Below the pieces are notes generated by a model. That model had not been told where the DNA came from. It searched no databases and worked only from the letters and a program-made list of their open reading frames with translations. Both the position numbers and the translations under genes were made by a program. A stretch of 33,805 nucleotides of DNA from an uncultured Anaerobiospirillum sp. (GTDB lineage: Bacteria > Pseudomonadota > Gammaproteobacteria > Enterobacterales > Succinivibrionaceae), in the NCBI GenBank assembly GCA_944389615.1, contig CALXNA010000035.1, positions 1-33,805 of the forward strand, in the 5' to 3' direction. Positions 8,061 to 17,472 of the stretch are shown one piece after another. Every line of letters starts with the position of its first letter. Position 1 is the stretch's first letter.

Positions 8061-10247
8061 CTAGCGGTGCGTGTTGCCTTGCATGCGCGACACCATATGC
8101 GAATCGATCATATTGGTGAGGCTGGTGTTGTTGGTGAGCTCGGCATCGGCGAAGGTGTCCATGCGTAAGATCTTCATCGAGTGCGCGGCGCACAAGCTCT
8201 CAAGACCAGCATCGTTAGAGTAGCGGCGCGGGATGCCGTCGGCTTCGCTGCTGTCGATGAGGGCGTGCCAATAGCGGCTGTGGAAGATGCTCGGCATGCG
8301 GAACATCAGATCGTGATCTTCGTTGTTGATCATCACAACCCAGCGCTCGCCGCGGAAGTTGCGATCACCGATGTACAGGCACAGGTGATTGATGTTGGGA
8401 TTATTCCAGTCACTGTCTGAGAACAAGGTGCCATCGCTCTTACGCCACTTGGCGATGTAGTCGTCTTCAAACTTGTAGAAGTAGTCGTCAAAGAGGTTGA
8501 TCTCGCGCAGCACGCGGCTTGAACGCACCAGCTTGTTGATGTTGACGATGAACTCGAGGAAGTAGCGCTGCTCCTTAGAGATGTTCCAGTGGTAGTAGTT
8601 AAGGTCGTTGTCTTGGCAGTAACTGTTGTTATTGCCCAGCTGGGTGCGCGAGAGCTCATCGCCTCCGAGCAGGTGCGGGATGCCCTGCGCAATCAAGGTC
8701 GTGGCAATCAGATTGCGCTTGAGCTGCCAGCGCTTCTTGACCACCTCAGGGTCCCGGGTCTGGCCCTCAAAGCCACAATTGGTCGAGAAGTTTTCGGTGG
8801 TGCCATCGTTGTTGTGATCGAGGTTGAGGTCATTGTGCTTGCCGTTGTAGGAGACCAAGTCCTCAAGGGTAAAGCCGTCATGGTAGGTGACGTAGTTGAT
8901 CGAAGCGTTGATCGAGCGCTCGCCCTTTAAGAATACGTCGCGGCTGCCTAACAGGCGGGTCGCGAGTGACCCCAAGCGCCCGCGCTCACCGCGCCAGAAG
9001 CGGCGGATGTCATCGCGGAACTTATCGTTTTGCTCCGACCAGCCGCGCGGGAAGCGTCCGAGTTGATAGCCGTTAAAGCCCGGATCCCACGGCTCGGCCA
9101 CCATTAGGGCCTGGCCGGTCAACTCGTTGGCAAAGCAGGCCTTAAAGAAGCCGCTGTTGGGGTCAAACTGGTAGTACTGATTAGATCCGTGGCTCTCGCG
9201 GCAGATGGTGGTGGCAAGGTCAAAGCGAAAGCCGTCGACCTTCATCTCGCCCAGCCAGTACTTGAGGCTATCCATGATAAGACGGGTCGAGACGATGTGG
9301 TCGGCGTTAAAGGAGTTGCCGCAGCCGGTGACGTTGATATTGCGGGTGTAATCAGGCTTGCCATCGCCGCCCCGCTCGTAGGCGTAGTAGCTGCGCGCAT
9401 CAAGGCCGCGGTAGCTTAAGATCGGCCCCTCACCATCGCCTTCGGCGGTGTGGTTATAGACCACATCCAAGATCACCGCAATGCCGTTTTGGTGCATGGT
9501 CTTCACCATGGTCTTAAACTCAACTAAGACCTTGTCCGGCTCGACGGCGTAGGCCGGGTTAGGCGCCATAAAGCACACTGGGTTATAGCCCCAGTAATTG
9601 CTCAGGCCCTTGCGCACCAAGAAGGGCTCACTCATCGAAGCGGCAATCGGCATCAGCTGCAAGGTGGTGATGCCAAGGTGCTTTAAGTGCGCAATGACGC
9701 TGGGGTGGCACAGGCCCAAATACGTACCGCGCTGCTCCGGCGGCACCTCTTCTTTAAGCCTAGTCATGCCGCGCACATGCGCCTCATAGATGATGACGTC
9801 AGCGCGGTCACGGAATACCTTGGGCACGCCTTCCCAATTGAAGTCCTCGCTGCCCTCAGGGCCGATGATGGCCTTGGGGATAAAGGCCTCATTGGCCTGA
9901 TTGTAGGTGTCATCGTTGTAGATGAAGGGCTTGTTGAGCGCCTTGGCGTACGGATCGACCAAGAAGTGACCGGCCTTAAAGTACAGGCCGCGGCTGGGAT
10001 CATACTCGCCTAAGGCCTCGAGGGCATAGCAGTCACCGGCGCGCACGCCCTTGATAAAGCCAAACCAGATGCCACCCTTCTTGCGTCCCAAGGCAAAGGA
10101 ACCAAGCTTAATTTCGTTCTTGGTGTAGAGATGGACTACGAGGTCACTGGCGTTGGGCGCCCAGACGCTAAAGAAACAGCCATCCGGGAACAGGACAGCT
10201 CCAAGGCCCACGTTACGCGGGCGATCTTCTACGACTAATTCGAGCAT
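8061..10247 (-). CDS. glgX: Glycogen debranching enzyme GlgX (GH13, isoamylase type)
   Basis: GlgX hydrolyses alpha-1,6 branch linkages of limit-dextrin-like glycogen, releasing short maltodextrins in the cytoplasm. The 728-residue protein starts with a CBM48-like beta domain (LGAVLFPDGCFFSVWAPNA) followed by a GH13 barrel. Conserved regions are visible: DVVYNHT (region I), DGFRFDLAT with the nucleophile Asp at about 343, VAEPWD with the acid/base Glu at about 385, and TYHDGFTLEDL with the transition-state Asp at about 457. The ATG at 10247 has an AGGAG seven bases upstream and is preferred over an in-frame ATG at 10271. The protein is about 70 residues longer than E. coli GlgX. It lies between glgB and hrpA on the same strand but is separated from each by 200-390 bp, so independent transcription is likely. 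Confidence 0.94.
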   Translation of the reverse strand: MLELVVEDRPRNVGLGAVLFPDGCFFSVWAPNASDLVVHLYTKNEIKLGSFALGRKKGGIWFGFIKGVRAGDCYALEALGEYDPSRGLYFKAGHFLVDPYAKALNKPFIYNDDTYNQANEAFIPKAIIGPEGSEDFNWEGVPKVFRDRADVIIYEAHVRGMTRLKEEVPPEQRGTYLGLCHPSVIAHLKHLGITTLQLMPIAASMSEPFLVRKGLSNYWGYNPVCFMAPNPAYAVEPDKVLVEFKTMVKTMHQNGIAVILDVVYNHTAEGDGEGPILSYRGLDARSYYAYERGGDGKPDYTRNINVTGCGNSFNADHIVSTRLIMDSLKYWLGEMKVDGFRFDLATTICRESHGSNQYYQFDPNSGFFKACFANELTGQALMVAEPWDPGFNGYQLGRFPRGWSEQNDKFRDDIRRFWRGERGRLGSLATRLLGSRDVFLKGERSINASINYVTYHDGFTLEDLVSYNGKHNDLNLDHNNDGTTENFSTNCGFEGQTRDPEVVKKRWQLKRNLIATTLIAQGIPHLLGGDELSRTQLGNNNSYCQDNDLNYYHWNISKEQRYFLEFIVNINKLVRSSRVLREINLFDDYFYKFEDDYIAKWRKSDGTLFSDSDWNNPNINHLCLYIGDRNFRGERWVVMINNEDHDLMFRMPSIFHSRYWHALIDSSEADGIPRRYSNDAGLESLCAAHSMKILRMDTFADAELTNNTSLTNMIDSHMVSRMQGNTHR

Positions 10248-10632
10248 AGTGGCTCTCCTTACCAGTGCCATCCTCGCAGGCCAGAAGGCCTAAGGCCAAG
10301 GCCAAGGCTAAGGCCTAAGGCCAAGGGCCCCTAGGGCCTGAGCACAAGAGTTTCTGATGAAATCAGGTAGCGCAATGCCTTTACCTCTGCACTCTCAGAG
10401 GTAACCACACTGGGCCGAGGCTGCTGCCGTACGGGGACGCCCCACTGGGCTTGCGCCTAGGCGGCGGCTCCCCTGCGGTAAAGCCGCGGGGCTTACCCGT
10501 ATGGTCTTGGGGCCAGCCGCTAACGCTGGCCCAAAGACACTACGGGCCCGTCTCAGTTACGTGAACCAAGTCGAGCCCGTGATGATGATAGGCCGGTTAC
10601 GGCCTTCGCTGTAAGCTAACTAGTAACTCGAC
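10248..10632. other. glgB-glgX spacer, 385 bp without a gene
   Basis: Besides the GGCC(T)AA tract, this spacer holds a 9-bp perfect stem TTACCTCTG/CAGAGGTAA at 10381-10404 and a 7-bp stem GGCCAGC/GCTGGCC near 10510-10535. None is followed by a convincing T-run. No convincing promoter was seen, and no open frame with coding character was found. It could hold the glgB end structure and the glgX leader, or an unrecognised small RNA. Confidence 0.5.
10279..10340. repeat. Degenerate GGCC(T)AA short tandem repeats
   Basis: About eight tandem or near-tandem copies of GGCCAA / GGCCTAA / GGCTAA fill the DNA just upstream of the glgX Shine-Dalgarno. Because GGCC is self-complementary, the tract can fold on either strand. 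It would sit in the glgX leader if glgX is transcribed from the glgB-glgX spacer. Confidence 0.7.
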
Positions 10633-12828
10633 TTAGTCGCCCACACGCTTGATGAAGATGGTAGCAAGTGGTGGTAAATCCAACACAATGCTGTGGTACA
10701 TGTTCTGCCACGAGATGTTGGAGGCAACCAACTTCTCAGGGCCGGTGGCATAGCCTGAGCCCCAATACTTCTTGTCGTCGGTGTTGACCATGATCTGATA
10801 GGTGCCCGGACGTGGTACACCTAAGCGATAAGCGACGTATGGGACTGGGGTGAAGTTGGAGACCATCATGACCTCATCGCTGATCTCACCGCCTTCCCCG
10901 TTCAAGGTACGCAGCATCGCAAAGATCGAGTGCTCAGCGTCGGAGACGTCCAGCCAGCGGAAGCATTCTGGGTTGTAGTCGTTAGCCCACAGTACTGGGT
11001 TGGCCTTGTAGAAGTTGTTTAAATCCTTGACTAAGGCCTGCACGCCCTTGTGCTTGTCGTACTGTAACAGCCACCAGTCGATGCCGGCATCATGGTTCCA
11101 CTCGTTGCCTTGGGCAATCTCAGTACCCATGAAGTTCAAGATCTTGCCCGGGTGGCCATATTGGTAGCCTAAGAAGGCACGTAAGTTGGCGCACTGCTGC
11201 CACTCATCACCAGGCATCTTGTAGAGCATCGAGTGCTTGCCGTGGGTGACTTCGTCGTGCGAGATCGAGAGGATGAAGTTCTCGTTGTAGGCGTAGATCA
11301 TGCTAAACGACATCTCGCCATGGTGGTACTTTCTGAAGTAAGGATCCTGCTTCATGTACTCAAGCGAGTCGTGCATCCAGCCCATGTTCCACTTAAAGCC
11401 GAAGCCTAAGCCGCCGGTGTAAGTTGGGCGCGAGACGCCGGTGAAGGCAGTCGACTCTTCGGCGATGGTCATGGCATGAGGGAACTTGCGGTAAACGGTC
11501 TCGTTAAACCACTTAAGGAACGATACCGCCTCGTAGTTGATGTTGCCGCCATTGACGTTTGGAATCCACTCACCATCCTTACGCGAGTAATCCCAGTAGA
11601 GCATCGAGGCGACCGCATCGACGCGCAGACCGTCGACGTGGTAGTAATCAAGCCAAATCAAGGCCGAAGCGACCAAGAAGTTGCGGACGGTGTCGCGGCC
11701 AAAGTCGTAAATGAGGGAGTTCCAGTCTGGGTGCCAGCCGCGACGTGGGTCTTCGTACTCATAGACTGGGGTGCCGTCAAAGCGGGCTAAACCGTGGGCA
11801 TCGGTTGGGAAGTGGGCTGGAACCCAGTCCAAGATCACGCCAATGCCGTTTTGGTGGCAGGTATCGACAAAGTACTTAAAGTCATCGATGCCGCCAAAGC
11901 GCGAGGTCGGCGCAAAGAGGCCGGTTGGCTGATAGCCCCACGAACCGGAGAATGGATACTCCATGACCGGCAAGAGCTCTAAGTGGGTGTAGCCCATCTC
12001 CTTGCAGTAGTCGACCAGCTCATGGGCCAGCTCACGGTAGTTGAGGCTCGAGCCATCTTGCTTGCGCTTCCACGAAGCTAAGTGCACCTCGTAGATCGAC
12101 ATTGGCTGGGTTAACTTGTCGTTTTGCTGCGACTTTTGCCACTCTTGGTCATGCCAAGTGTAGGCACGCTGGTCGGAGATGATCGAGGCAAAGGAAGGGT
12201 ATTGCTCGTGGTAGAAGCCGACTGGATCGGACTTGTGCGGCAGACGGTTACCGTTATTGTCCTTGATCTCAAACTTGTAGCGCTGGCCTACGCCTAAGCC
12301 CGGCACAAACAGAACCCAGTGGCCTAATAAGGAGCGGGCCATTGGGTGGCGGCGGCCATCCCAGAAGTTGAAGTCACCAATGAGGCTGACGCAGGTAGCC
12401 GACGGGGCATAGACGGCAAACTTGGTACCGGTAACCTTAACGCCATCGACTTCGACCTCGATCAACTGAGCACCTAAGGTCTTGTAGAGGTTCTCAGGCG
12501 TCTCATACATGGTGTTAAGGCCGTAGAAGGCCTCATCGCGGAACTGATACGGATCGATGACCTCGACGGTCGAGTCGTTGTACTTGACCTCAAACAGATA
12601 GTGGAAACGCTCGTTTTGGTTCTCTAAGACCTTCTCAAACAGACCATCTGGATTGGTCATGTCGAGGGTGCAGATCTCCTGCTTCCCCTTCAAGGTCAGA
12701 GCGCGTACCTCCTTGGCACCGGGCAGCCAAGCACGCAAGATTAAACCATTGCCATTAGGGTTAGGTTGCAGACCCAACACCTCAAAAGGCTTGGTTAAGC
12801 GTGCACTGTTAAGTTCATCAATAAGCAT
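10633..12828 (-). CDS. glgB: 1,4-alpha-glucan branching enzyme GlgB (GH13)
   Basis: GlgB cuts alpha-1,4 glucan chains and re-attaches the segment through alpha-1,6 bonds, creating the branches of glycogen. The 731-residue protein is almost the length of E. coli GlgB. A CBM48-type domain (about 110-210: FAVYAPSATCVSLIGDFNFWDGR) precedes the GH13 barrel. Catalytic regions are visible: DGLRVDAV with Asp 404, TIAEESTAF with Glu about 457, and ISHDEVTHGKHSM with Asp 525, close to the E. coli positions. The ATG at 12828 has TAGGAG seven bases upstream; the longer frame from 12888 adds 20 residues without family similarity. The gene lies downstream of malQ with a 468-bp spacer containing palindromic tandem repeats. 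No glgA, glgC or glgP is present in this window. Confidence 0.96.
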   Translation of the reverse strand: MLIDELNSARLTKPFEVLGLQPNPNGNGLILRAWLPGAKEVRALTLKGKQEICTLDMTNPDGLFEKVLENQNERFHYLFEVKYNDSTVEVIDPYQFRDEAFYGLNTMYETPENLYKTLGAQLIEVEVDGVKVTGTKFAVYAPSATCVSLIGDFNFWDGRRHPMARSLLGHWVLFVPGLGVGQRYKFEIKDNNGNRLPHKSDPVGFYHEQYPSFASIISDQRAYTWHDQEWQKSQQNDKLTQPMSIYEVHLASWKRKQDGSSLNYRELAHELVDYCKEMGYTHLELLPVMEYPFSGSWGYQPTGLFAPTSRFGGIDDFKYFVDTCHQNGIGVILDWVPAHFPTDAHGLARFDGTPVYEYEDPRRGWHPDWNSLIYDFGRDTVRNFLVASALIWLDYYHVDGLRVDAVASMLYWDYSRKDGEWIPNVNGGNINYEAVSFLKWFNETVYRKFPHAMTIAEESTAFTGVSRPTYTGGLGFGFKWNMGWMHDSLEYMKQDPYFRKYHHGEMSFSMIYAYNENFILSISHDEVTHGKHSMLYKMPGDEWQQCANLRAFLGYQYGHPGKILNFMGTEIAQGNEWNHDAGIDWWLLQYDKHKGVQALVKDLNNFYKANPVLWANDYNPECFRWLDVSDAEHSIFAMLRTLNGEGGEISDEVMMVSNFTPVPYVAYRLGVPRPGTYQIMVNTDDKKYWGSGYATGPEKLVASNISWQNMYHSIVLDLPPLATIFIKRVGD

Positions 12829-13296
12829 TGTTTGGCTCCTACATGTTTGGCAAGCAAATGCCCTCTGGGGCAAGCGCACCCGCCCCAAAACAGCTACCTA
12901 ACACTGCCCCATATGGGTATGGACTCCCATACGGGTATGGACTCCCACACGAGTATGGACGCCCTCACGGGCAGAGGCTCCAGCTTACAGCCATGGTCAC
13001 CATGACCTACGGCTGGGGCTAAGTTGGCTTGGGGCGGAAGCGCGGGGTGCAGCCACAGTTCCTCTCAGATTTGCTCTGCGAGCAAACCATACAACGTAAA
13101 GAGCAGGCCTCTAGCTCAACTTTCTTTACTCATACAAGTTTAATACAGCGCCCGCCCTTCGTACCCCTCAAGACGGTGATAACGTGGGCAAAGTCTCATA
13201 ATGGGACATCGCCCCCGCTGCCGCGCAGCGCGCTCCGGCTCTTGCGCCGCAGTTACACCGCGCTGCGCCGTAGCTGGGCGGAGCAGCGGGGCGGCC
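12829..13296. other. malQ-glgB spacer, 468 bp without a gene
   Basis: Apart from the 18-bp tandem repeats, the spacer has a less GC-rich zone (about 13080-13200) with an imperfect stem whose outer arms are GTAAAG/CTTTAC (around 13097-13130), and a very GC-rich zone next to the malQ stop. The glgB promoter is probably in the less GC-rich zone, but no box pair is convincing. Confidence 0.5.
12908..12979. repeat. Four 18-bp tandem repeats upstream of glgB
   Basis: Four head-to-tail units start at 12908, 12926, 12944 and 12962. The best unit is CCCATACGGGTATGGACT and units 1-3 differ by only a few bases; unit 4 is degraded. Each good unit contains an inner inverted repeat (CCATA/TATGG), so the array can form serial small hairpins. 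It lies 80-150 bp upstream of the glgB start, in its likely leader or promoter region. Confidence 0.85.
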
Positions 13297-15525
13297 CTAC
13301 TCCGAGGCCTCGATACGCGCCACGGTCATCGCGGCCGTGACTTCCTTGACCAGCGGCTGCTTGTCTAAGTCTTCAACATTGACCGTGAGCTTGCGGCGCC
13401 AATTAGGGTACTCACGGAAGGTGCCCGGCACATTGACCGGCTTAAGCACGCCCGTCCAGTCCTCGATCTGCGAAGCAAATAAGGCGCACGAGCCGCGGCA
13501 CATGTGGCGCTCAAGGCCCACCACTAAAGCATCGGTCATCTCTGGGATGTCCGCGACGCGGCGCGGTACCTCAGGGCCGACCGAGCCTAAGCCGTGCAGG
13601 CTATCTAAGATGCGCTGCTTGGCCTCATCGCGCTCGGTACCAAGGCGCGCGACATCTTGCTCAGTGTAGATACCAAGCTCCAGACCCAAGGTTAAGTCGT
13701 AGTGCGACCACCAGCCCTTTAAGGTTGGCATATCGTGGGTGGTCAAGGCCGAGAGGGCCTGCGGCTCGTAGTCTTGCGGGGCGATATAGCCGCCATCACA
13801 GGCGCGCTCACCGAAGAAGAGCTTGTAGGAGTAGGCCCCTACTTCCTTTAAGGCTACGCGCAGCTCGAGCGGAATGGTGCCCAAGTCCTCGGCGATGATG
13901 AGGCACTGATGGCGCTGCGACTCCAAGGCCAAGATGCCGAGCCAATCGTGCATATGGTTATAGACGTAAGCGCCGTCAATGGCCTTGCGCTTGGGCGGTA
14001 CCCACCAGAAGCGGTAGAGACCGGCGGCATGGTCGATGCGCAGAGCACCGCAGCTTTGCATATTGGAGCGGTAAAGCTCGATGAGCTGCTGATAGCGACT
14101 GCGGCGCAACGCATGCGGCTCCATTGGGGCAAGGCCCCACGATTGACCTAATGGACCTAAGGTATCAGGTGGCGCACCGACCTCAGCTTGGCCGCGGTAG
14201 ATCTTGTCGCTATCTGACCAAACGTCGCAGCTCCCTTCGCTCACGCCCACGGCCAGATCGCGATAGGTGCCTAAGATCATGCCCTGCGCGCGGGCTGCAG
14301 CGAAGGCGGCCTCAAGCTGCTCGGCAGCGACAAACTGGAGGTAGCAATAGAACATGATCGTCTTGTGGTTACGCTCACGCCATTGCTCGAGGAATGGGCT
14401 GTTGCAATCTTGGTATTCCTTAGGGAACTTCATCCAGCCCCAAGCATTGATGCCCTTGGCGTAGAGCTCGCGCTGCAGCGCATCATAGGTCGCCATATTG
14501 AGCAGCGACTGCCCGCCATTCTTGACGAACTCGGCAAACTTCTTACCGCGGATCGAGCGACGGTCGGCCATGCGATTGTGGTCGTAGACCAGCTCTAAGA
14601 CCTTGAGCTTTAAGTCCAAGACCGCCTTGTAATCGACGTACTCGCGATCGCGCAGGGCCTGCAGCTTCTTGGCAAAGGCCGGGGAGTTCACCAAGTCGCG
14701 CGCCTTCTGGGAGGTGGCAAACTCGGGGATATCGGTGACGCAGATATAGAGGATGTTGAGCCAGCGGCGCGAAGATGGCGAGTATGGGCTGATCATGTCC
14801 GGGTCAGGACTGGCCGGATAGCCGGCGTGCATCGGGTTTAAGCCCACAAACTCACCGCCGCGATCGTGGACGGCTTTAAGCAGCAGCTTTAAGTCGTGGA
14901 AGTCGCCTACGCCCCAGTTGGTGCGCGAGCGCACGGAGTACAGCTGCACCGAAGCGCCCCAGAGCTTTTGCCCCTGAGCCATGGCCTCCGGCACATAGCA
15001 CTTGAGCGGCGTCAAGATCAACAGCTGCTCGATGGAGTCGTAATGTTTGACCCCATCGTCGATGGTGAGCTTGAAGTGGTGATAGCCCAGAGGCAGCTCA
15101 AGGTCACGGGGCAGCTCAAAGGGCAGGATAAAGCGGCGCAGGGCAAAGAGACGGCCTTGGACTTCCTTGAAGTCGGCAATCTCAAGCTCCGAGACTAGCA
15201 GCGAGTCGGCAAACTCACGGCCATCTTCGAGCACCAGCTGCCACTTGACCACCGCCGCATCGCTCATGACATCAGGCGTGCGCACCGTGATGAAAGGACG
15301 CTCGCCGGTTCTAATCACCATGACCGGGTCGATGATATCATTGTAAGGAGCCATCTCTTCGAGCGCAGCGCGGCGCTCCAAGGCATCCAGATCGCTGAGG
15401 TCATAGCCCATGGCGCCCAAGGTCGCCATGCGTGCCTCATGGGAGATCACGGTGTATTGGCCATTGGCATCGATATAATCGCGGGCAATGCCCACCTGAT
15501 CGGCAAATTTTTCAAGATCCAACAT
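13297..15525 (-). CDS. malQ: 4-alpha-glucanotransferase MalQ (amylomaltase, GH77)
   Basis: MalQ transfers glucan segments between maltodextrins, releasing glucose and longer chains; it acts with debranching and phosphorolytic enzymes. The 742-residue protein has the long N-terminal region typical of enterobacterial-type MalQ (about 1-200), then the GH77 barrel with VQLYSVRSRTNWGVGDF. The nucleophile region is RIDHAAGLYRFWW (Asp about 498), the acid/base region IIAEDLGTIP (Glu about 546) and the third carboxylate THDMPTLKGWW (Asp about 598). The ATG at 15525 (MLDLEKFADQ) is preferred. A TTG at 15540 would add five residues; neither has a good Shine-Dalgarno, so the start is uncertain. It is divergent from gapA and upstream of glgB. 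Confidence 0.94.
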   Translation of the reverse strand: MLDLEKFADQVGIARDYIDANGQYTVISHEARMATLGAMGYDLSDLDALERRAALEEMAPYNDIIDPVMVIRTGERPFITVRTPDVMSDAAVVKWQLVLEDGREFADSLLVSELEIADFKEVQGRLFALRRFILPFELPRDLELPLGYHHFKLTIDDGVKHYDSIEQLLILTPLKCYVPEAMAQGQKLWGASVQLYSVRSRTNWGVGDFHDLKLLLKAVHDRGGEFVGLNPMHAGYPASPDPDMISPYSPSSRRWLNILYICVTDIPEFATSQKARDLVNSPAFAKKLQALRDREYVDYKAVLDLKLKVLELVYDHNRMADRRSIRGKKFAEFVKNGGQSLLNMATYDALQRELYAKGINAWGWMKFPKEYQDCNSPFLEQWRERNHKTIMFYCYLQFVAAEQLEAAFAAARAQGMILGTYRDLAVGVSEGSCDVWSDSDKIYRGQAEVGAPPDTLGPLGQSWGLAPMEPHALRRSRYQQLIELYRSNMQSCGALRIDHAAGLYRFWWVPPKRKAIDGAYVYNHMHDWLGILALESQRHQCLIIAEDLGTIPLELRVALKEVGAYSYKLFFGERACDGGYIAPQDYEPQALSALTTHDMPTLKGWWSHYDLTLGLELGIYTEQDVARLGTERDEAKQRILDSLHGLGSVGPEVPRRVADIPEMTDALVVGLERHMCRGSCALFASQIEDWTGVLKPVNVPGTFREYPNWRRKLTVNVEDLDKQPLVKEVTAAMTVARIEASE

Positions 15526-15540
15526 ACGCAAATTGCTCAA

Positions 15541-16080
15541 AGCACAGCGCCGCCCTCGAGGCAGCCGTCAACCGTTGGCAGCAGCTGCCAACTTACAGCA
15601 GCCTGCCAACTCTTAGCCCGGCACAACCTGCATGACGGAGCATGCTCTCAGCAAAGCGCCCTCCCTCATGCCAACTGACCCAGCCTGACGCTGATCGTAC
15701 CTGATCCCAGCACGACTGTCAGCGCTCAGGCCTATTTTACGCCGCCGCGCCCCGCAGCAAAAGGCGGCCCCCGCCCGGCGCCTGCAGTGCCAGCCTGCGG
15801 CGCAGGCTAGGCCGCGCCACGGCCACGCTCCAGCACAGCCCGCCGCAGCGCCTGCGTGGCGGCGCCGTCAGCACCAAAGCGGAGCAAAGGGGGCGTGTAC
15901 CGCAGGCGCGGGGCAGCTGCGACCTTGCGCGTATAAGCGCGATAGACATCGTCGTTATGGGCCGTCTCCGCCTTCTACGCGCAGATCGGGGGAGGTTTGG
16001 GGCAAATTTGAAAGGACAAAATTGCAAAAGTTTGAGGCGCCCCAAAAACATGGCAAAAAATCTGCGCTCGGGCCGCCCTT
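15541..16080. other. malQ-gapA divergent spacer, no gene
   Basis: This GC-rich, C-strand-biased stretch has no credible frame. It holds a 7-bp stem GTTGGCA/TGCCAAC at 15574-15592, with a third CTGCCAAC copy just after, close to the malQ start. Further on is a spaced inverted repeat TTTGGGGC (15996-16003) / GCCCCAAA (16039-16046) in AT-richer DNA about 50 bp upstream of the gapA -35. Confidence 0.5.
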
Positions 16081-16096
16081 CGGCGCCGTGGCTAGC

Positions 16097-16124
16097 TTGA
16101 CATTCTAGGTAAGTAGAGTATGTT
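16097..16124 (+). promoter_or_regulatory. gapA promoter (sigma70 type)
   Basis: A perfect -35 TTGACA at 16097-16102 is followed after 16 bases by TATGTT at 16119-16124. Transcription would start near 16131 and leave a leader of about 200 nt before the gapA ATG. A strong promoter fits a glycolytic housekeeping gene. Confidence 0.75.
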
Positions 16125-16130
16125 AGGTCT

Positions 16131-16329
16131 AACTACTTCATCAAGTGGTAGTAACATCCTGATAGGTCACTGATCTCCGGTCGTACGACCAAGAAACCCT
16201 CGCCACAAGTGAGAGGTTCGCTTCTCGTAGGTGAGGGCGTAGGTAACCATCAGAACTGTAGCTGTAGTTAACCTAGGAGGCGGCGCTCCCTGCTTTAGTC
16301 AGCTGGGTTCTGTGCCGTGATATTAGTAG
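16131..16329 (+). promoter_or_regulatory. Structured gapA leader
   Basis: The predicted leader contains nested stems. The outer arms are CCCTCGCC and GGTGAGGG (one G-U pair), and inside them is GAGAGG/CTTCTC closed by a TTCG loop, around 16198-16246. The only strong Shine-Dalgarno-like string, AGGAGG (16274-16279), lies about 50 bases upstream of the ATG and next to a short stem. The bases directly before the ATG are AT-rich with an in-frame TAG. This could be a regulatory leader or an initiation region depending on folding. Confidence 0.5.
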
Positions 16330-17340
<1,011 letters not shown>

Positions 17341-17388
17341 TTGCTGCTTGTTCGTAGCTGAACTTGATTGCAGGCTCACCGCCTGCGC

Positions 17389-17440
17389 GCACCAGCCTGA
17401 GGGCTGGTGCCCAAAGGGCCTCCGTACGGAGGCCTTTTGT
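17389..17440 (+). terminator. gapA intrinsic terminator (double hairpin)
   Basis: A first hairpin has arms GCACCAGCC/GGCTGGTGC (17389-17410). A second, ending in a T-run, has arms AAAGGGCCTCC and GGAGGCCTTTT around a GTAC loop (17413-17438). The A-run and T-run on both sides mean it can also work for the convergent maturase gene ending at 17473. Confidence 0.85.
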
Positions 17441-17472
17441 GTTTGAGCACGGCCCCTACTTGCCCGTCGGCC

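Noticed and set aside
7849..8193. 115-codon N-terminal extension of hrpA
   Set aside because: It overlaps the glgX 3' end, is Arg/Pro/Ala-rich in the manner of GC-rich shadow frames, and the ATG at 7848 gives a sensible N-terminus.
12828..13022. Plus-strand frame encoding YGYGLP-like repeats
   Set aside because: It only reflects the 18-bp tandem DNA repeats read in frame; there is no ribosome site or family likeness.
15737..16051. Minus-strand 104-codon frame in the malQ-gapA spacer
   Set aside because: Arg/Ala-rich composition, no ribosome site and no recognisable domain; typical of GC-rich spurious frames.
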